Assembly (NCBI GenBank): GCA_036443405.1
Contig: JAZFYD010000022.1
Coordinates: forward strand, 1 to 25,799
Direction of reading: 5' to 3'
Origin: JAZFYD01 sp036443405
GTDB taxonomy: Bacteria; Planctomycetota; PLA2
Length of the DNA stretch: 25,799 bases
Each line of letters begins with the position of its first letter. Positions within the stretch are counted from its first letter, which is position 1. The notes under the pieces were generated by a model. The model was not told the origin of the DNA and made no database searches. It worked only from the letters and a program-made list of their open reading frames with translations. The position numbers were made by a program, and so were the translations under genes. Below, in pieces: positions 16,496 through 25,177 of the stretch.

Positions 16496-17434
16496 GCCGC
16501 GGCGCAGCACCTCGCGGATCGGCGGTCCCTTCGACGGACTGGACTGCACAAACGTAACGAGTTCGCCGAGGAGGCCGAGCGCGAGCGTTTGAAATCCGAG
16601 CACCACCAGGAGGACGCCGAGCAGGAGCAACGGGCGTTCGCCTAGCTGGGCGCCGACGAAGACCTTCAGGATGGACAGATACAGACAAATGGCGAATCCG
16701 ACCGCGAACAACGCGCCACCAACCAGGCCGAAGAACCGGAGCGGTTTTTGGGTGAAGCGCAGCAGGAAGAAGACGTTGACGAGGTCGAGGAGCCGGAGCA
16801 GGTAGGTCGTCGGCGAATACACCCGGCGGTGCGTCGCCTGCTCATGCTGTCGCGCGTCGACTTCGCGGACCTGGAAGCCCTTGATCGTCGCGAGGACCGG
16901 CAGGAACCGGTGGAAGGACCCGTGCACCGAAAGTTCATCGAGCACGTCGCGGCGGATCGCGCGCACTCCGCAGGCCACGTCGCGGTAACGGACCCAGAGC
17001 GCCTTTCGGATCGCGGCGTTGAACGCCCATCGCTGGATCCGGTTCGAGAGTGATTCCTTCGTTGGGAGTCGCGATGCAAACGCGACCTCGGCTCCATCGT
17101 CCAGAGCTTCCACGAGCTTGGGGATCACCTCGCCATCGACCTGGAAGTACGCGGGATGCGTCATGAGGATCGGCGCGGTGGTCGAGCGAACCCCGGCCCG
17201 GAGCGCCGCGCCTTCACCGAACGCGCGAGCGAGGCTGAGCACGCGAACGCCCTTCGATCCCGCTGCCAGCTTGCGCGCGACCTCGAGGCGGTCGGGACGC
17301 TCGCCGTCCAATACGAACAGGATCTCGTAGGTGCGACCGGTAGCTTCGAGGCCCGTGCGGACGAGATCCAAGATGGCCCCGAGATCGTCCATGCGGTGGG
17401 AAACCGGGATAATGAGTCCAAGCTCCACGCTCAT
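16433..17434 (-). CDS. GT2-fold protein lacking the catalytic acidic motifs
   Basis: The 333-residue protein follows the DPM1/ArnC-like GT2 plan: an N-terminal GT-A domain (about 1-215) and two C-terminal membrane spans (about 233-257 and 270-297). The key motifs are altered. The DDG of active GT2 enzymes is LDG (42-44). The DXD region reads LMTHPAYFQVDGEVIPKL (90-107) where the neighbour has SMDGDLQNDPADIPRL. Other positions are kept, such as DVACGVRAIRRDVL (152-165), FHRFLPVLA (174-182) and RRVYSPTTY (203-211). It is therefore either a pseudo-enzyme working with its partner or a member of a divergent subfamily with different chemistry. Its ATG overlaps the stop of the upstream GT2 by 4 nt (ATGA), so the two are made together. 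Its 3' end overlaps the convergent GT39-like gene. Confidence 0.82.
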   Translation of the reverse strand: MSVELGLIIPVSHRMDDLGAILDLVRTGLEATGRTYEILFVLDGERPDRLEVARKLAAGSKGVRVLSLARAFGEGAALRAGVRSTTAPILMTHPAYFQVDGEVIPKLVEALDDGAEVAFASRLPTKESLSNRIQRWAFNAAIRKALWVRYRDVACGVRAIRRDVLDELSVHGSFHRFLPVLATIKGFQVREVDARQHEQATHRRVYSPTTYLLRLLDLVNVFFLLRFTQKPLRFFGLVGGALFAVGFAICLYLSILKVFVGAQLGERPLLLLGVLLVVLGFQTLALGLLGELVTFVQSSPSKGPPIREVLRRGSTVDDSEEPELSATVDEKPL

Positions 17435-18408
17435 GCGGGCGCCTCCGCGGGATGGCCGTGCTCGCGCACGATCAGATGCTCGAACTCACGCCGGTCGGAT
17501 CCGAGCAGGATCCCGCTCAGCAGGCCGAGGAACAGCATGAACACCCCGAGCGTACCGAACGCGATGCCGCAGCCGAACAGCACCACCGCGTTTTCGATGC
17601 CACCGACGACGGTCGTGATCATGAACCCCGCGCTCAACATGAGCGGCACGATTGCCAGGCCGAAGAACCAGAACAATGACCGCGAAGAGTAGTGCACGAG
17701 CATCTTGAGCGTAATCAGATCGAACAGCACCTTCCATGTGCGGCCGATGCCGTACTTGGTCGTGCCGTAGATACGCGGCGCGTGGTTGACCGGAAGTTCG
17801 GTAACGCGCGCACCCGACATCTGCGAGATGAACGGCAGGAAGCGGTGCATGTCGCTGTAGAGCCGCATGCGCTGCACGAGGGGCCGGCGGTACGCCTTCA
17901 GCGAGCAGCCGTAGTCGTGCACCTGCACACCGGTCACCTTGCGGATGAGCCAGTTGGCGCATTTGCTCGGGATCTTGCGCGAGATGAGCTTGTCCTGGCG
18001 GTTCTTGCGCCAGCCGCACACGAGGTCATAGCCCTCGTCGCACTTTTCGAGCAGGCGCGGGATGTCCGCCGGGTCGTTCTGCAGATCCCCATCCATGCTC
18101 ACGACGATGCGGCCGCGTGCCAGGCGAAACCCGGCCGCCATGGCGGGGGTCTGCCCGGAGTTGCGCGCGAGTTGCGCGCACACGATCTCGCCGGCGCCTC
18201 CGTTGAGCTTCCGCAACTCCGCCCAGGTGCCGTCGGTGCTTCCGTCGTCGACGTAGATGGCCTCGTAGCGGACGCCGAGGGGATCGCACGCTGCGACGAT
18301 GCGTGGGTGCAATCGCCCGACGTTTTCTTCCTCGTTGTGGAGCGGGACCACGATCGACAGGTCCCAGCCTTTTGTATCCACGGCCGAAGTTGCCACTGAG
18401 TCGCTCAC
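17431..18408 (-). CDS. GT2 polyprenyl-phosphate glycosyltransferase (DPM1/ArnC-like)
   Basis: The 325-residue protein has an intact GT-A domain: LSIVVPLHNEEENV (17-30), D54-D55-G56 in IYVDDGSTDGTW, and the DXD at D106-G-D108 in SMDGDLQNDP. These are followed by DYGCSLKAYRR (165-175), MHRFLPF (187-193) and RIYGTTKYG (212-220). Two membrane spans follow (about 245-268 and 278-303). The family transfers a sugar from a nucleotide donor to undecaprenyl- or dolichyl-phosphate at the cytoplasmic face, giving the donor used by GT39/ArnT-like enzymes. The start is GTG with GGGAGG close upstream; another GTG four codons later is possible. It is the first gene of a two-gene unit, diverging from a GT39-like gene. 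Confidence 0.87.
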   Translation of the reverse strand: MSDSVATSAVDTKGWDLSIVVPLHNEEENVGRLHPRIVAACDPLGVRYEAIYVDDGSTDGTWAELRKLNGGAGEIVCAQLARNSGQTPAMAAGFRLARGRIVVSMDGDLQNDPADIPRLLEKCDEGYDLVCGWRKNRQDKLISRKIPSKCANWLIRKVTGVQVHDYGCSLKAYRRPLVQRMRLYSDMHRFLPFISQMSGARVTELPVNHAPRIYGTTKYGIGRTWKVLFDLITLKMLVHYSSRSLFWFFGLAIVPLMLSAGFMITTVVGGIENAVVLFGCGIAFGTLGVFMLFLGLLSGILLGSDRREFEHLIVREHGHPAEAPA

Positions 18409-18612
18409 TCGCCTCCCACTATCGCATTATCGGATCGGACGAGCCCGATCCATACCGGGTTCGCCGGACTCTCGCGCAACGATCGCCCATGCCGTCATCG
18501 GAATCGCCCCCCGCCGGCGTGAGTGCGTGCCGGAAAGCTGGGCGGGACCCGTACCACACTGATACGCCCGCAACCTTCCTTGGAACCTCCTCCGGGGGCG
18601 CTCAACCGTAGA
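18409..18612. promoter_or_regulatory. Divergent intergenic region of the glycosyltransferase genes
   Basis: These 204 nt separate the GT2 pair (minus) from the second GT39-like gene (plus). On the minus strand a good -10-like GATAAT lies near 18427, close to the GT2 start, without a convincing -35. On the plus strand I see no clear box pair. No small gene is supported. Confidence 0.35.
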
Positions 18613-20259
18613 ATGCGCGCTTTCATGGGCGGTGGCGATGTGTTCTCCGAGCGGAAGATATTCCTGTGCGTTCTCGCGCTCTTCTTGGGAGTACGGCTCG
18701 CGGCGTGGGCCCAGACGTCGATCGTCGAGGACCACGACAGCATGGGGTACCTGCGCCAGGCGGGCATGCTGCTGGACGGCGACTACAACCGCTGGAACGG
18801 CGACCCGGACAACACGCCGTTCTATCCGCTCGCGATCATCCTGTGCAGCCTGCCGGGCTGGTCCCTCGAGATCGGCGCGCGGATCTGCTCGCTGCTTCTG
18901 AGCACCGTGCTGTTTTGTTGCGTGTGGCGCATCGGACGGCGCTATGCGGACCCAGGACCCGCCGCCATCGGTCTGGTGCTCCTCGCGCTGAGTCCGCTGC
19001 TCATTCCGTTGCAGTTCGCGGTGTTGTCCGAACCGTCGTACATCGCCACGATCTACCTCGCGTTTTTTCTGTTCCTGAAGGGGTACGAACGGCCGGACTG
19101 GAAGGGCGGAGCGCTGCTGGGACTCGTCTGCGGCCTTTCGTTCCTCAACCGCACGGAAGGCATCCTGTACCTCGCGTTCCTGCCGTTTCTGCAACTCATC
19201 CACTTTGTCGCGATCAAACCGAGGACCTACGCGTTTTCTCGACTTGCAATCTGGACCGCGGCGTTCGCAGGCGTGTTCCTGTTGCTCGCCGTGCCTCAAA
19301 TCGTACGGGTGAGCAAGGTGGTCGGCACCCCGGTGCTGAACGGCCGCGAGGTCTGGATGGCGATCATGGACTCCACCGACAAGAGCACCACGGCGGCGCT
19401 CTACGGCCTCGACTACCGCCCGGACGAGGTCAACATCGACTACCTGCGCGTGAACGGCAAGGAGGCGAAGAGCCTGGGTTCCACGGTGACGATCGGCGAC
19501 AAGACCCGCCATGTCACCCGAAACGCCATCCGTTTCGTGCGCAGCCAGATCATCACGTACCTCACGCCCGTCGGTGCGCTGTTGTTCGCGCTCGGTTTGT
19601 TCGCGGTGTTCCGATCCGGACGGCGTTTCGAAACAATCCTGATCGTGTTCTTCCTGGCCGCGAACCTGCTCGCGCCGTTCCTGCACAACGCCATGGTGCG
19701 GCACGTCGCGATCGTCGTGCCCCTGATGCTCGGGCTAGCCGGACCGGGCGCGGTACGGGCCGCTCGATTCCTGACCCGGCGCGGGGACACGAAGACGCGG
19801 GGCGACACGCGGGCCCACGCCGTCACGATCGTGCTGACGGCGTCCGTGATCGCTCTCTGGGTGTCCGGGTATCGGGATGTCTTCCAACCGCCGGACTGGC
19901 GACCCGAGTACAGCGTTCGCGAAATTCAAAAGCCCATCGAGGTCATCCGCGAAGCCTCGACCCATGAAGGCATCGGCCAACCCCTCGTCGCGGCGCGCAA
20001 GAACTACGTCACCGACTTCGGTGGTTTCCGCCGGTCCCCGCTCCCGTTCTGCGAGTTCCCGGAGCTAGTGACGTTCCTCGACCGGAACGACGTCGAATTC
20101 GTATACCTCAAATACGGGCTCTTGAAGAAATTCCCGTTCATCGATACGTTTCGTGCCGGCGCAGCCGGAAGCCGGTTCCGGCTCCTGCATCGCGGCCTCG
20201 ACGCCGGCGAGAAGACCATCGAGTTGTACCGTTTCGTGAGCGAGCCGAAACCGCAGTAA
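18613..20259 (+). CDS. Second GT39/ArnT-like membrane protein
   Basis: With ATG 18613 the protein has 548 residues and about ten membrane spans; the soluble tail begins near residue 425. The first loop has E39-D40-H41-D42 in SIVEDHDSMGYLRQA and then NTPFYPLAI (67-75), the arrangement of PMT_2/ArnT-like enzymes (acidic residues in the first periplasmic loop, then an aromatic-proline motif). FLNRTEGILYL (about 178-188) matches a later conserved loop in this group. It would use a polyprenyl-phosphate sugar as donor. A frame extending to 18523 adds 30 residues without family character, so I reject it; ATG 18625 is another possible start. The adjacent plus-strand GT2 (55 nt downstream) is the natural partner to supply the donor. 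Confidence 0.8.
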   Translation: MRAFMGGGDVFSERKIFLCVLALFLGVRLAAWAQTSIVEDHDSMGYLRQAGMLLDGDYNRWNGDPDNTPFYPLAIILCSLPGWSLEIGARICSLLLSTVLFCCVWRIGRRYADPGPAAIGLVLLALSPLLIPLQFAVLSEPSYIATIYLAFFLFLKGYERPDWKGGALLGLVCGLSFLNRTEGILYLAFLPFLQLIHFVAIKPRTYAFSRLAIWTAAFAGVFLLLAVPQIVRVSKVVGTPVLNGREVWMAIMDSTDKSTTAALYGLDYRPDEVNIDYLRVNGKEAKSLGSTVTIGDKTRHVTRNAIRFVRSQIITYLTPVGALLFALGLFAVFRSGRRFETILIVFFLAANLLAPFLHNAMVRHVAIVVPLMLGLAGPGAVRAARFLTRRGDTKTRGDTRAHAVTIVLTASVIALWVSGYRDVFQPPDWRPEYSVREIQKPIEVIREASTHEGIGQPLVAARKNYVTDFGGFRRSPLPFCEFPELVTFLDRNDVEFVYLKYGLLKKFPFIDTFRAGAAGSRFRLLHRGLDAGEKTIELYRFVSEPKPQ

Positions 20260-20314
20260 CGCCAACCACAACAGAACCAACCGCAATGACGCGAACCACC
20301 GGGACTCCAGCCGC

Positions 20315-21277
20315 ATGACGAAGCCCACGGTTTCGATTGTCGTTCCTGCCTTCAGCGAAGCGGAGAACGTCGCGGTGCTCCACGCCGAAGTGAAGCGCGC
20401 CATGGAATCCGGGGAGCACACCTGGGAGCTGATCCTCGTCGACGACGGCAGCAAAGACACGACGTGGCAGGAGATCACGAAACTCCACGCGCAGGATGAG
20501 CGTGTGCGCGGCCTGCGCCTCTCACGCAACTTCGGGCATCAGTACGCGCTGTTTGCCGGACTACGAAGTGCGCGCGGTGACGCGGTGATCTCGATGGATG
20601 CGGACCTCCAACATCCGCCGGAGGTGTTGAGCCGCCTTCTCGACGAGTGGTCCGGCGGCGCCAAGCTCGTCCACACAGTTCGGACAGATCCCGCAAGCAC
20701 CGGCGCTTTCAAGCGGCTCACGTCGCGGCTGTACTACCGGCTGTATTCGTTCCTGAGCGGCGTAAAACTCGAGAGCGGGATGGCGGACTTTCGCCTTCTG
20801 GACCGGCAGGTCCTGAATCACCTGCTCGAGTTCCGGGAGGAGGGGTTGTTTCTCCGCGGCCTCGTCCAGTGGGTCGGATTCGAGAGCGCGAAAGTCCACT
20901 ACGTGGCGCAAGCCCGGCGCGCCGGCCAGAGCAAGTACACCGCGCGCAAGATGCTCCGCCTGGCCTGGACGGGTATCACTTCATTCAGCGTCGTCCCCCT
21001 GCGCGTCGGGATCGGAGTCGGCGTGATTACTTCGGGGATCTCGTTCTTTGGCATCGTCTACGCGATGTATTCCCACCTCTCTCCGGACGTCGAGACGGTT
21101 CCCGGTTGGGCCTCGGTCGTCGCCATCCTCTCGTTTCTGTTCGGGATTCTGTTCATCCTGCTTGGTGTCATCGGCGTGTACGTCGGCCGCGTTCTGATCG
21201 AGGTGCGGAGCCGGCCGCGCTTTCTCATAGCGGAAACTCTCGGCATGGACGATCACGACCCTCATGGGACCGTGTAG
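20315..21277 (+). CDS. GT2 polyprenyl-phosphate glycosyltransferase
   Basis: The 320-residue protein is an intact GT2 of the GtrB/DPM1 type. It has VSIVVPAFSEAENV (6-19), D43-D44-G45 in LVDDGSKDTTW, D95-A-D97 in SMDADLQHPPEV, MADFRLLDRQVL (156-167), and RRAGQSKYTARKM (201-213), which matches the R-x-x-G-x-SKY loop of the family. Two membrane spans follow (about 228-252 and 266-292). It should charge undecaprenyl phosphate with a sugar at the inner face of the membrane. No Shine-Dalgarno is seen. A ten-codon upstream frame (20286-20318) ends in a TGA that overlaps this ATG (ATGA) and may couple translation. Confidence 0.87.
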   Translation: MTKPTVSIVVPAFSEAENVAVLHAEVKRAMESGEHTWELILVDDGSKDTTWQEITKLHAQDERVRGLRLSRNFGHQYALFAGLRSARGDAVISMDADLQHPPEVLSRLLDEWSGGAKLVHTVRTDPASTGAFKRLTSRLYYRLYSFLSGVKLESGMADFRLLDRQVLNHLLEFREEGLFLRGLVQWVGFESAKVHYVAQARRAGQSKYTARKMLRLAWTGITSFSVVPLRVGIGVGVITSGISFFGIVYAMYSHLSPDVETVPGWASVVAILSFLFGILFILLGVIGVYVGRVLIEVRSRPRFLIAETLGMDDHDPHGTV

Positions 21278-21338
21278 GCGCCACCCCATCGCGGTCAGGA
21301 ATAGGGTCGGAACGTGCGGGGCGTCAGGCTAGACGCGG

Positions 21339-23447
21339 ATGTTGGGTATGGTGGACGGCTCCAAGTTGCGCCTGACTTCGGCGTTCGGTGTCGTCCTCGT
21401 TTACTGGCTCGCGTGCTCCTATCCCTTCGACTGGGACCTGCCGCGCCTAATCCAAAATGCGGCGGTGCGCGTGCCGGACGGCGGCGTGCGATTGGAAAAC
21501 ACCGGCCGCGTGTGGGATGAAGACCCGCCGCCGTGGATCGAGACGGTCCGCCGTACCGGTCGGGTTGAGATCGAGTTCGAGGCGCGCGCATTCTTGAGCG
21601 AACAGAGCGGCCCAGCGCGGATTCTCACGCTGTCGCGCGGCGCCAAACACCGAAACTTCACCTTTGCGCAGGACGGCCAGGACTTCGTGCTGCGCCTGAG
21701 AACCCCGACATCGGACGCAAACGGGAAACCGATCTGGCGCATCAAGGGTCTCTGGGGCGATCGGAACTGGCACGAGATCCGGTTGCGCATCGAACCCGGC
21801 TCGGTGGAACTGTCGGCCGACGGGACAGTCCGCGAGACACGTACGATCGGCGCCGAGGGACTCTCGGTATGGGACCCGACCTATCCGCTCTTGATCGGGA
21901 ACGAGTTCATCTCACACCGGCCGTGGCTTGGCGAACTGCGCCGGGCACGGGTGAAGACCGATGTCACCGACGATCTGCTCGCGCCCGGGCGACTCGGAAT
22001 CGACGAAAGCTATTGGTTCGTGCCGTATCACATGCGTCGAACCCGCGCCGGGCTGTCGAGAACCGAGTGGTGGCGGGACGCCATCTTCAATCTCGTCGGG
22101 TTCGTGCCGCTGGGGTTCTTCCTGGTGAGGGTGCTGCGTACGAACGTAACCCAGGCGGCCATGTGGTCGCTTCTCGTGAGCGCGATGATGGAAGCCAACC
22201 AACTGCTCCTCGCCAGCCGCATCACGAGCCGATCGGACGTCATCTGGAATACGCTCGGCGCGCTCGGGGGCGCGTGGTTGGCATCCTGGATCCTGAAGCG
22301 ACGGGGAACAAACTCCGGGTTGGCGCGCGACTTGCGATCCGCCCCCGCCAACATGAAACCCACAGTATCCGTCGCGCACGATGAACCTGCCGCCCCCGAT
22401 TTGTTCCGCCAATTGGACACTTCAATCGCCGACAGCCCCAAACTAGCTACCCCGCCGGAGAGGGAGTTGGGCAAGATCCTCGTGACCGGCGTGACCGGTT
22501 GCGCGGGCGGAAACCTCGCCCGGCTGCTGCGGGACCACGGGGACGACGTCCGCGGCCTCCTACGGGATGGCAGCGGCGCCGCTTGGCGAAATGCGGGATT
22601 CGAGGTTGCCGAAGGCGACCTGCGCGACGAAGGCGCCATTCGGCGCGCCATGGAGGGGATCCAGACCGTCTATCACGTCGCTGCCGCGTTTCGCAAGTCC
22701 GGTTTGACGGAGAAGGAGTTCGACGCGGTCAACGTCGATGGCACGCGCCATCTCCTGGACTCGGCGCTCGCCGCGGGTGTCGAGCGTTTCGTGCACGTGA
22801 GCACCGTGGGCGTGCAGGGTCACATCGAGAACCCGCCCGCCGATGAGAACGCCCCGATGGGGCCTGGCGACGCCTACCAGCGATCCAAACTGCGCGGCGA
22901 ACAACTCGCGCTTTCGTACCACGCGGAGCGAGGCCTGCCGGTCTCGGTCGTCCGCCCGGCCGGCATCTACGGACCGGCCGATACTCGCTTCCTCAAGCTC
23001 TTCCGCTCCATCGCGAAAGGCCGCTTCGTCATGATCGGGGGCGGCCAACCGCTCTATCACCTGACATTCATCAGCGACATGTGCGAAGGCATCCGACTCG
23101 CCGGCGACAAGAAAGTGGCGGTCGGCCGCGTCTACACGATCGCCGGCCCCGAGATCGTCACACTTCAGGAATTAGTGCAACGCGTCGCGTCCGCGTGCGG
23201 TGTGGCCGCGCCGAAGTGGCGCGTACCGTTCGCGCCCGTGTACGCCGCGAGCGTGCTATGCGAGCAACTTTGGCGCGTTCTGCCGGGCAGCCCGCCGCTG
23301 TACCCGCGTCGTGTCGACTTCTTCCGCAAGGACCGCGCGTTCGACATCTCGCGCGCCAGAGCGGAGCTCGACTTCGACCCCAAGGTTGGCCTCGACGAGG
23401 GCTTGAAGATCACGGCCGCCTGGTATCGGGCCCAGGGCCTGCTCTAA
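21339..23447 (+). CDS. LamG-like + VanZ-like + SDR epimerase fusion
   Basis: One frame of 702 residues joins three modules. Residues 1-30 hold a membrane anchor. Residues about 60-215 look like a concanavalin/LamG-type sandwich (VEIEFEARAFL, NWHEIRLRIEPGSVELSADG, WLGELRRARV). Residues about 243-320 are VanZ-like: WWRDAIFNLVGFVPLGFFLV, an acidic E286 in MMEANQLLL, and SRSDVIWNTLGALGGAWLA. After a linker of about 55 polar residues, 379-702 form an extended SDR/NAD-dependent epimerase with T383-G-V-T-G387-x-x-G390, HVSTVG (486-491), catalytic Y513-QRS-K517, and RPAGIYGP (539-546). The first two modules are known together in VanZ-family proteins; the epimerase half resembles 3beta-HSD/HpnA-like enzymes. 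An in-frame ATG at 22353 could start a separate epimerase but has no Shine-Dalgarno. There is no stop codon in the linker. Confidence 0.85.
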   Translation: MLGMVDGSKLRLTSAFGVVLVYWLACSYPFDWDLPRLIQNAAVRVPDGGVRLENTGRVWDEDPPPWIETVRRTGRVEIEFEARAFLSEQSGPARILTLSRGAKHRNFTFAQDGQDFVLRLRTPTSDANGKPIWRIKGLWGDRNWHEIRLRIEPGSVELSADGTVRETRTIGAEGLSVWDPTYPLLIGNEFISHRPWLGELRRARVKTDVTDDLLAPGRLGIDESYWFVPYHMRRTRAGLSRTEWWRDAIFNLVGFVPLGFFLVRVLRTNVTQAAMWSLLVSAMMEANQLLLASRITSRSDVIWNTLGALGGAWLASWILKRRGTNSGLARDLRSAPANMKPTVSVAHDEPAAPDLFRQLDTSIADSPKLATPPERELGKILVTGVTGCAGGNLARLLRDHGDDVRGLLRDGSGAAWRNAGFEVAEGDLRDEGAIRRAMEGIQTVYHVAAAFRKSGLTEKEFDAVNVDGTRHLLDSALAAGVERFVHVSTVGVQGHIENPPADENAPMGPGDAYQRSKLRGEQLALSYHAERGLPVSVVRPAGIYGPADTRFLKLFRSIAKGRFVMIGGGQPLYHLTFISDMCEGIRLAGDKKVAVGRVYTIAGPEIVTLQELVQRVASACGVAAPKWRVPFAPVYAASVLCEQLWRVLPGSPPLYPRRVDFFRKDRAFDISRARAELDFDPKVGLDEGLKITAAWYRAQGLL

Positions 23448-23454
23448 TTCGCGC

Positions 23455-25020
23455 ATGCGGCGCGACACCGCCAAGCTCGCAGACGCCGAATTCGACCTGC
23501 TCGTCATTGGCGGTGGCATCTATGGCCTCTGCAGCGCGTGGGATGCGGCGCAGCGCGGACTCAAGGTGGCGCTCGTGGAGCGCGGTGACTTCTGCGGCGC
23601 CACGTCGTCGAACAGCTTGAAGATCGTGCACGGCGGCCTGCGCTACCTGCAAAACCTCGACTTCCCGCGCATGCGCCTCGCGATTTCTGAGCGGCGCACG
23701 ATGCAACGCATCGCGCCGCATCTGGTGGAGCCGCTCGGCTGCGTGATGCCGGTTCATCGCGGCGGCCCTTTCACGCGTGGCCGCATCGCCCTGCGGACCG
23801 CGATGGCGATCAACGACCTGATTTCGGCGGGGCGCAATCGTGGGCTGAGCGAGGCTCAACGGCTACCGCATGGCCGGCTCATTTCGCCCCGCGAGTTTCG
23901 GGACCACTTTCCGCTGGCGCCCGCGGAGAGTTTGACGGGGGCCGCGATCTGGTACGACGCGCGGATGCAGAACACGGAGCGCCTCGCGCTTTGTTTCCTG
24001 CATGCGGCCGTGGATTCCGGAGCGCAGGCGGCCAACTACCTGGAGGTCACCAACCTGCTGCGCGAAGATGCGGCGTCTCCGGGAGCACGCGCCGGTGCCT
24101 CACGTGTTATTGGCGCACGGGTCCGCGAAGTGTCGAGCGGCGAGGAATTCGACGTCCGCGCGAAATTGGTGCTCAACACCTGCGGGGCGTGGACGGACGC
24201 GCTCCTACAGGATGCGGGCGAAACGCCTGGTGATCCGGTCCCGCAGAGCGTTGCGCTCAATCTCGTGCTCAAGAAGCCGCTTGTGGGCGAATGGGCCCTG
24301 GCGATCGGCGAACGCACGCTCTTTTTTGTGGGGTGGCGCGGGCGAACCCTCGCCGGCACGGCGCACTTTCCGCTCCCGCACCCCCTCCAGCCGCCGGTCG
24401 ACGGTTTCCCGGTGACTCCAGAGCACGTCGACACGTTCCTTGCCGAGATAAATCGTACGTATCCGGCGGCGGCGGTAACGCGCGACGATGTTGCGTTGGT
24501 TCACGGCGGCCTCTTGCCCACCGAGCCCGAGGCGAGCACGGCGAACGGCGTCACGATTCTCCGCCACCATCGTGTCGCCGATCACGCACGAAGCGGCGGG
24601 CCTGAAGGGCTCGTTTCGGTGCACGGCGTGAAATGGACCACGGCGCGCGCCGTCGCGGAGCAGACGATCGATCTCGTTTCCAAAAAGCTCGGCACCCCGA
24701 CTGCGGATTGCCGAACAGCCGAGACCGTTGTCCCGCACGGCCCGGATCCGCTGCGCTACGAGGACGTCGCGCCGGGCCTGCTACCCGGCGATTCGGGCGT
24801 ACGCGGTTGCGATGTCGTGTGCGCCGTGCGCGACGAGATGGCGCGCACGCTGTCGGACGTGGTGTTTCGCCGCACCCCCCTCGCGTCCGCCGGCGACCCC
24901 GGCGCCGCCGCGCTACAACGCTGCGCCGTACTGGTCGCGACGGAGTTGAATTGGTCGCCGGAGCGCGTGCAAGAGGAGTTAGCCGCCGTACACAAACGGC
25001 TCCGCGCCGGCTTGGAGTAG
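23455..25020 (+). CDS. glpD: FAD-dependent glycerol-3-phosphate dehydrogenase
   Basis: The 521-residue protein is a GlpD/GlpA-type enzyme that oxidises glycerol 3-phosphate to dihydroxyacetone phosphate and passes electrons to quinone at the membrane. FAD binding is shown by FDLLVIGGGIYG (13-24) and VERGDFCGATSSNSLKIVHGGLRYL (42-66; the SSNS-K-HGGLRYL block is typical). The substrate region shows TGAAIWYDARMQNTERL (about 162-178), and LVLNTCGAWTD (about 237-247) contacts FAD. HGVKWTTARAVAEQ (about 389-402) closes the catalytic domain, and the C-terminal helical domain (from about 440) is present. Length is normal. The gene starts 7 nt after the epimerase fusion and is probably co-transcribed. 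Its presence in a glycan locus may mean glycerol-phosphate turnover, or may be coincidental. Confidence 0.88.
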   Translation: MRRDTAKLADAEFDLLVIGGGIYGLCSAWDAAQRGLKVALVERGDFCGATSSNSLKIVHGGLRYLQNLDFPRMRLAISERRTMQRIAPHLVEPLGCVMPVHRGGPFTRGRIALRTAMAINDLISAGRNRGLSEAQRLPHGRLISPREFRDHFPLAPAESLTGAAIWYDARMQNTERLALCFLHAAVDSGAQAANYLEVTNLLREDAASPGARAGASRVIGARVREVSSGEEFDVRAKLVLNTCGAWTDALLQDAGETPGDPVPQSVALNLVLKKPLVGEWALAIGERTLFFVGWRGRTLAGTAHFPLPHPLQPPVDGFPVTPEHVDTFLAEINRTYPAAAVTRDDVALVHGGLLPTEPEASTANGVTILRHHRVADHARSGGPEGLVSVHGVKWTTARAVAEQTIDLVSKKLGTPTADCRTAETVVPHGPDPLRYEDVAPGLLPGDSGVRGCDVVCAVRDEMARTLSDVVFRRTPLASAGDPGAAALQRCAVLVATELNWSPERVQEELAAVHKRLRAGLE

Positions 25021-25035
25021 CGGGCGGACACCGTC

Positions 25036-25083
25036 GAAGAAGAAGAGTTTCACCACAGAGGCACGGAGATACGGAGGCGTTTC
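25036..25083 (+). repeat. Left arm of dispersed-type inverted repeat
   Basis: Contains CACCACAGAGGCACGGAG, ATACGGAGGCG and an upstream GAAGAAGAAG. It pairs with 25178-25222 on the opposite strand over about 45 nt with a few mismatches. This sequence type recurs as a dispersed intergenic repeat in many environmental genomes (recalled, not searched). Confidence 0.75.
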
Positions 25084-25177
25084 TCCGAAAGCCACCGTCC
25101 CCGAACGAGTGACAACAGACGCGCCTGCCTTTGACCACCGCCTCAGAGTCCACCGGCCAGCCGTGGTTCAGCGCAGG

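Noticed and set aside
18523..18612. 30-residue N-terminal extension of the second GT39-like protein
   Set aside because: No hydrophobic or family character; ATG 18613 lies just before the first membrane span.
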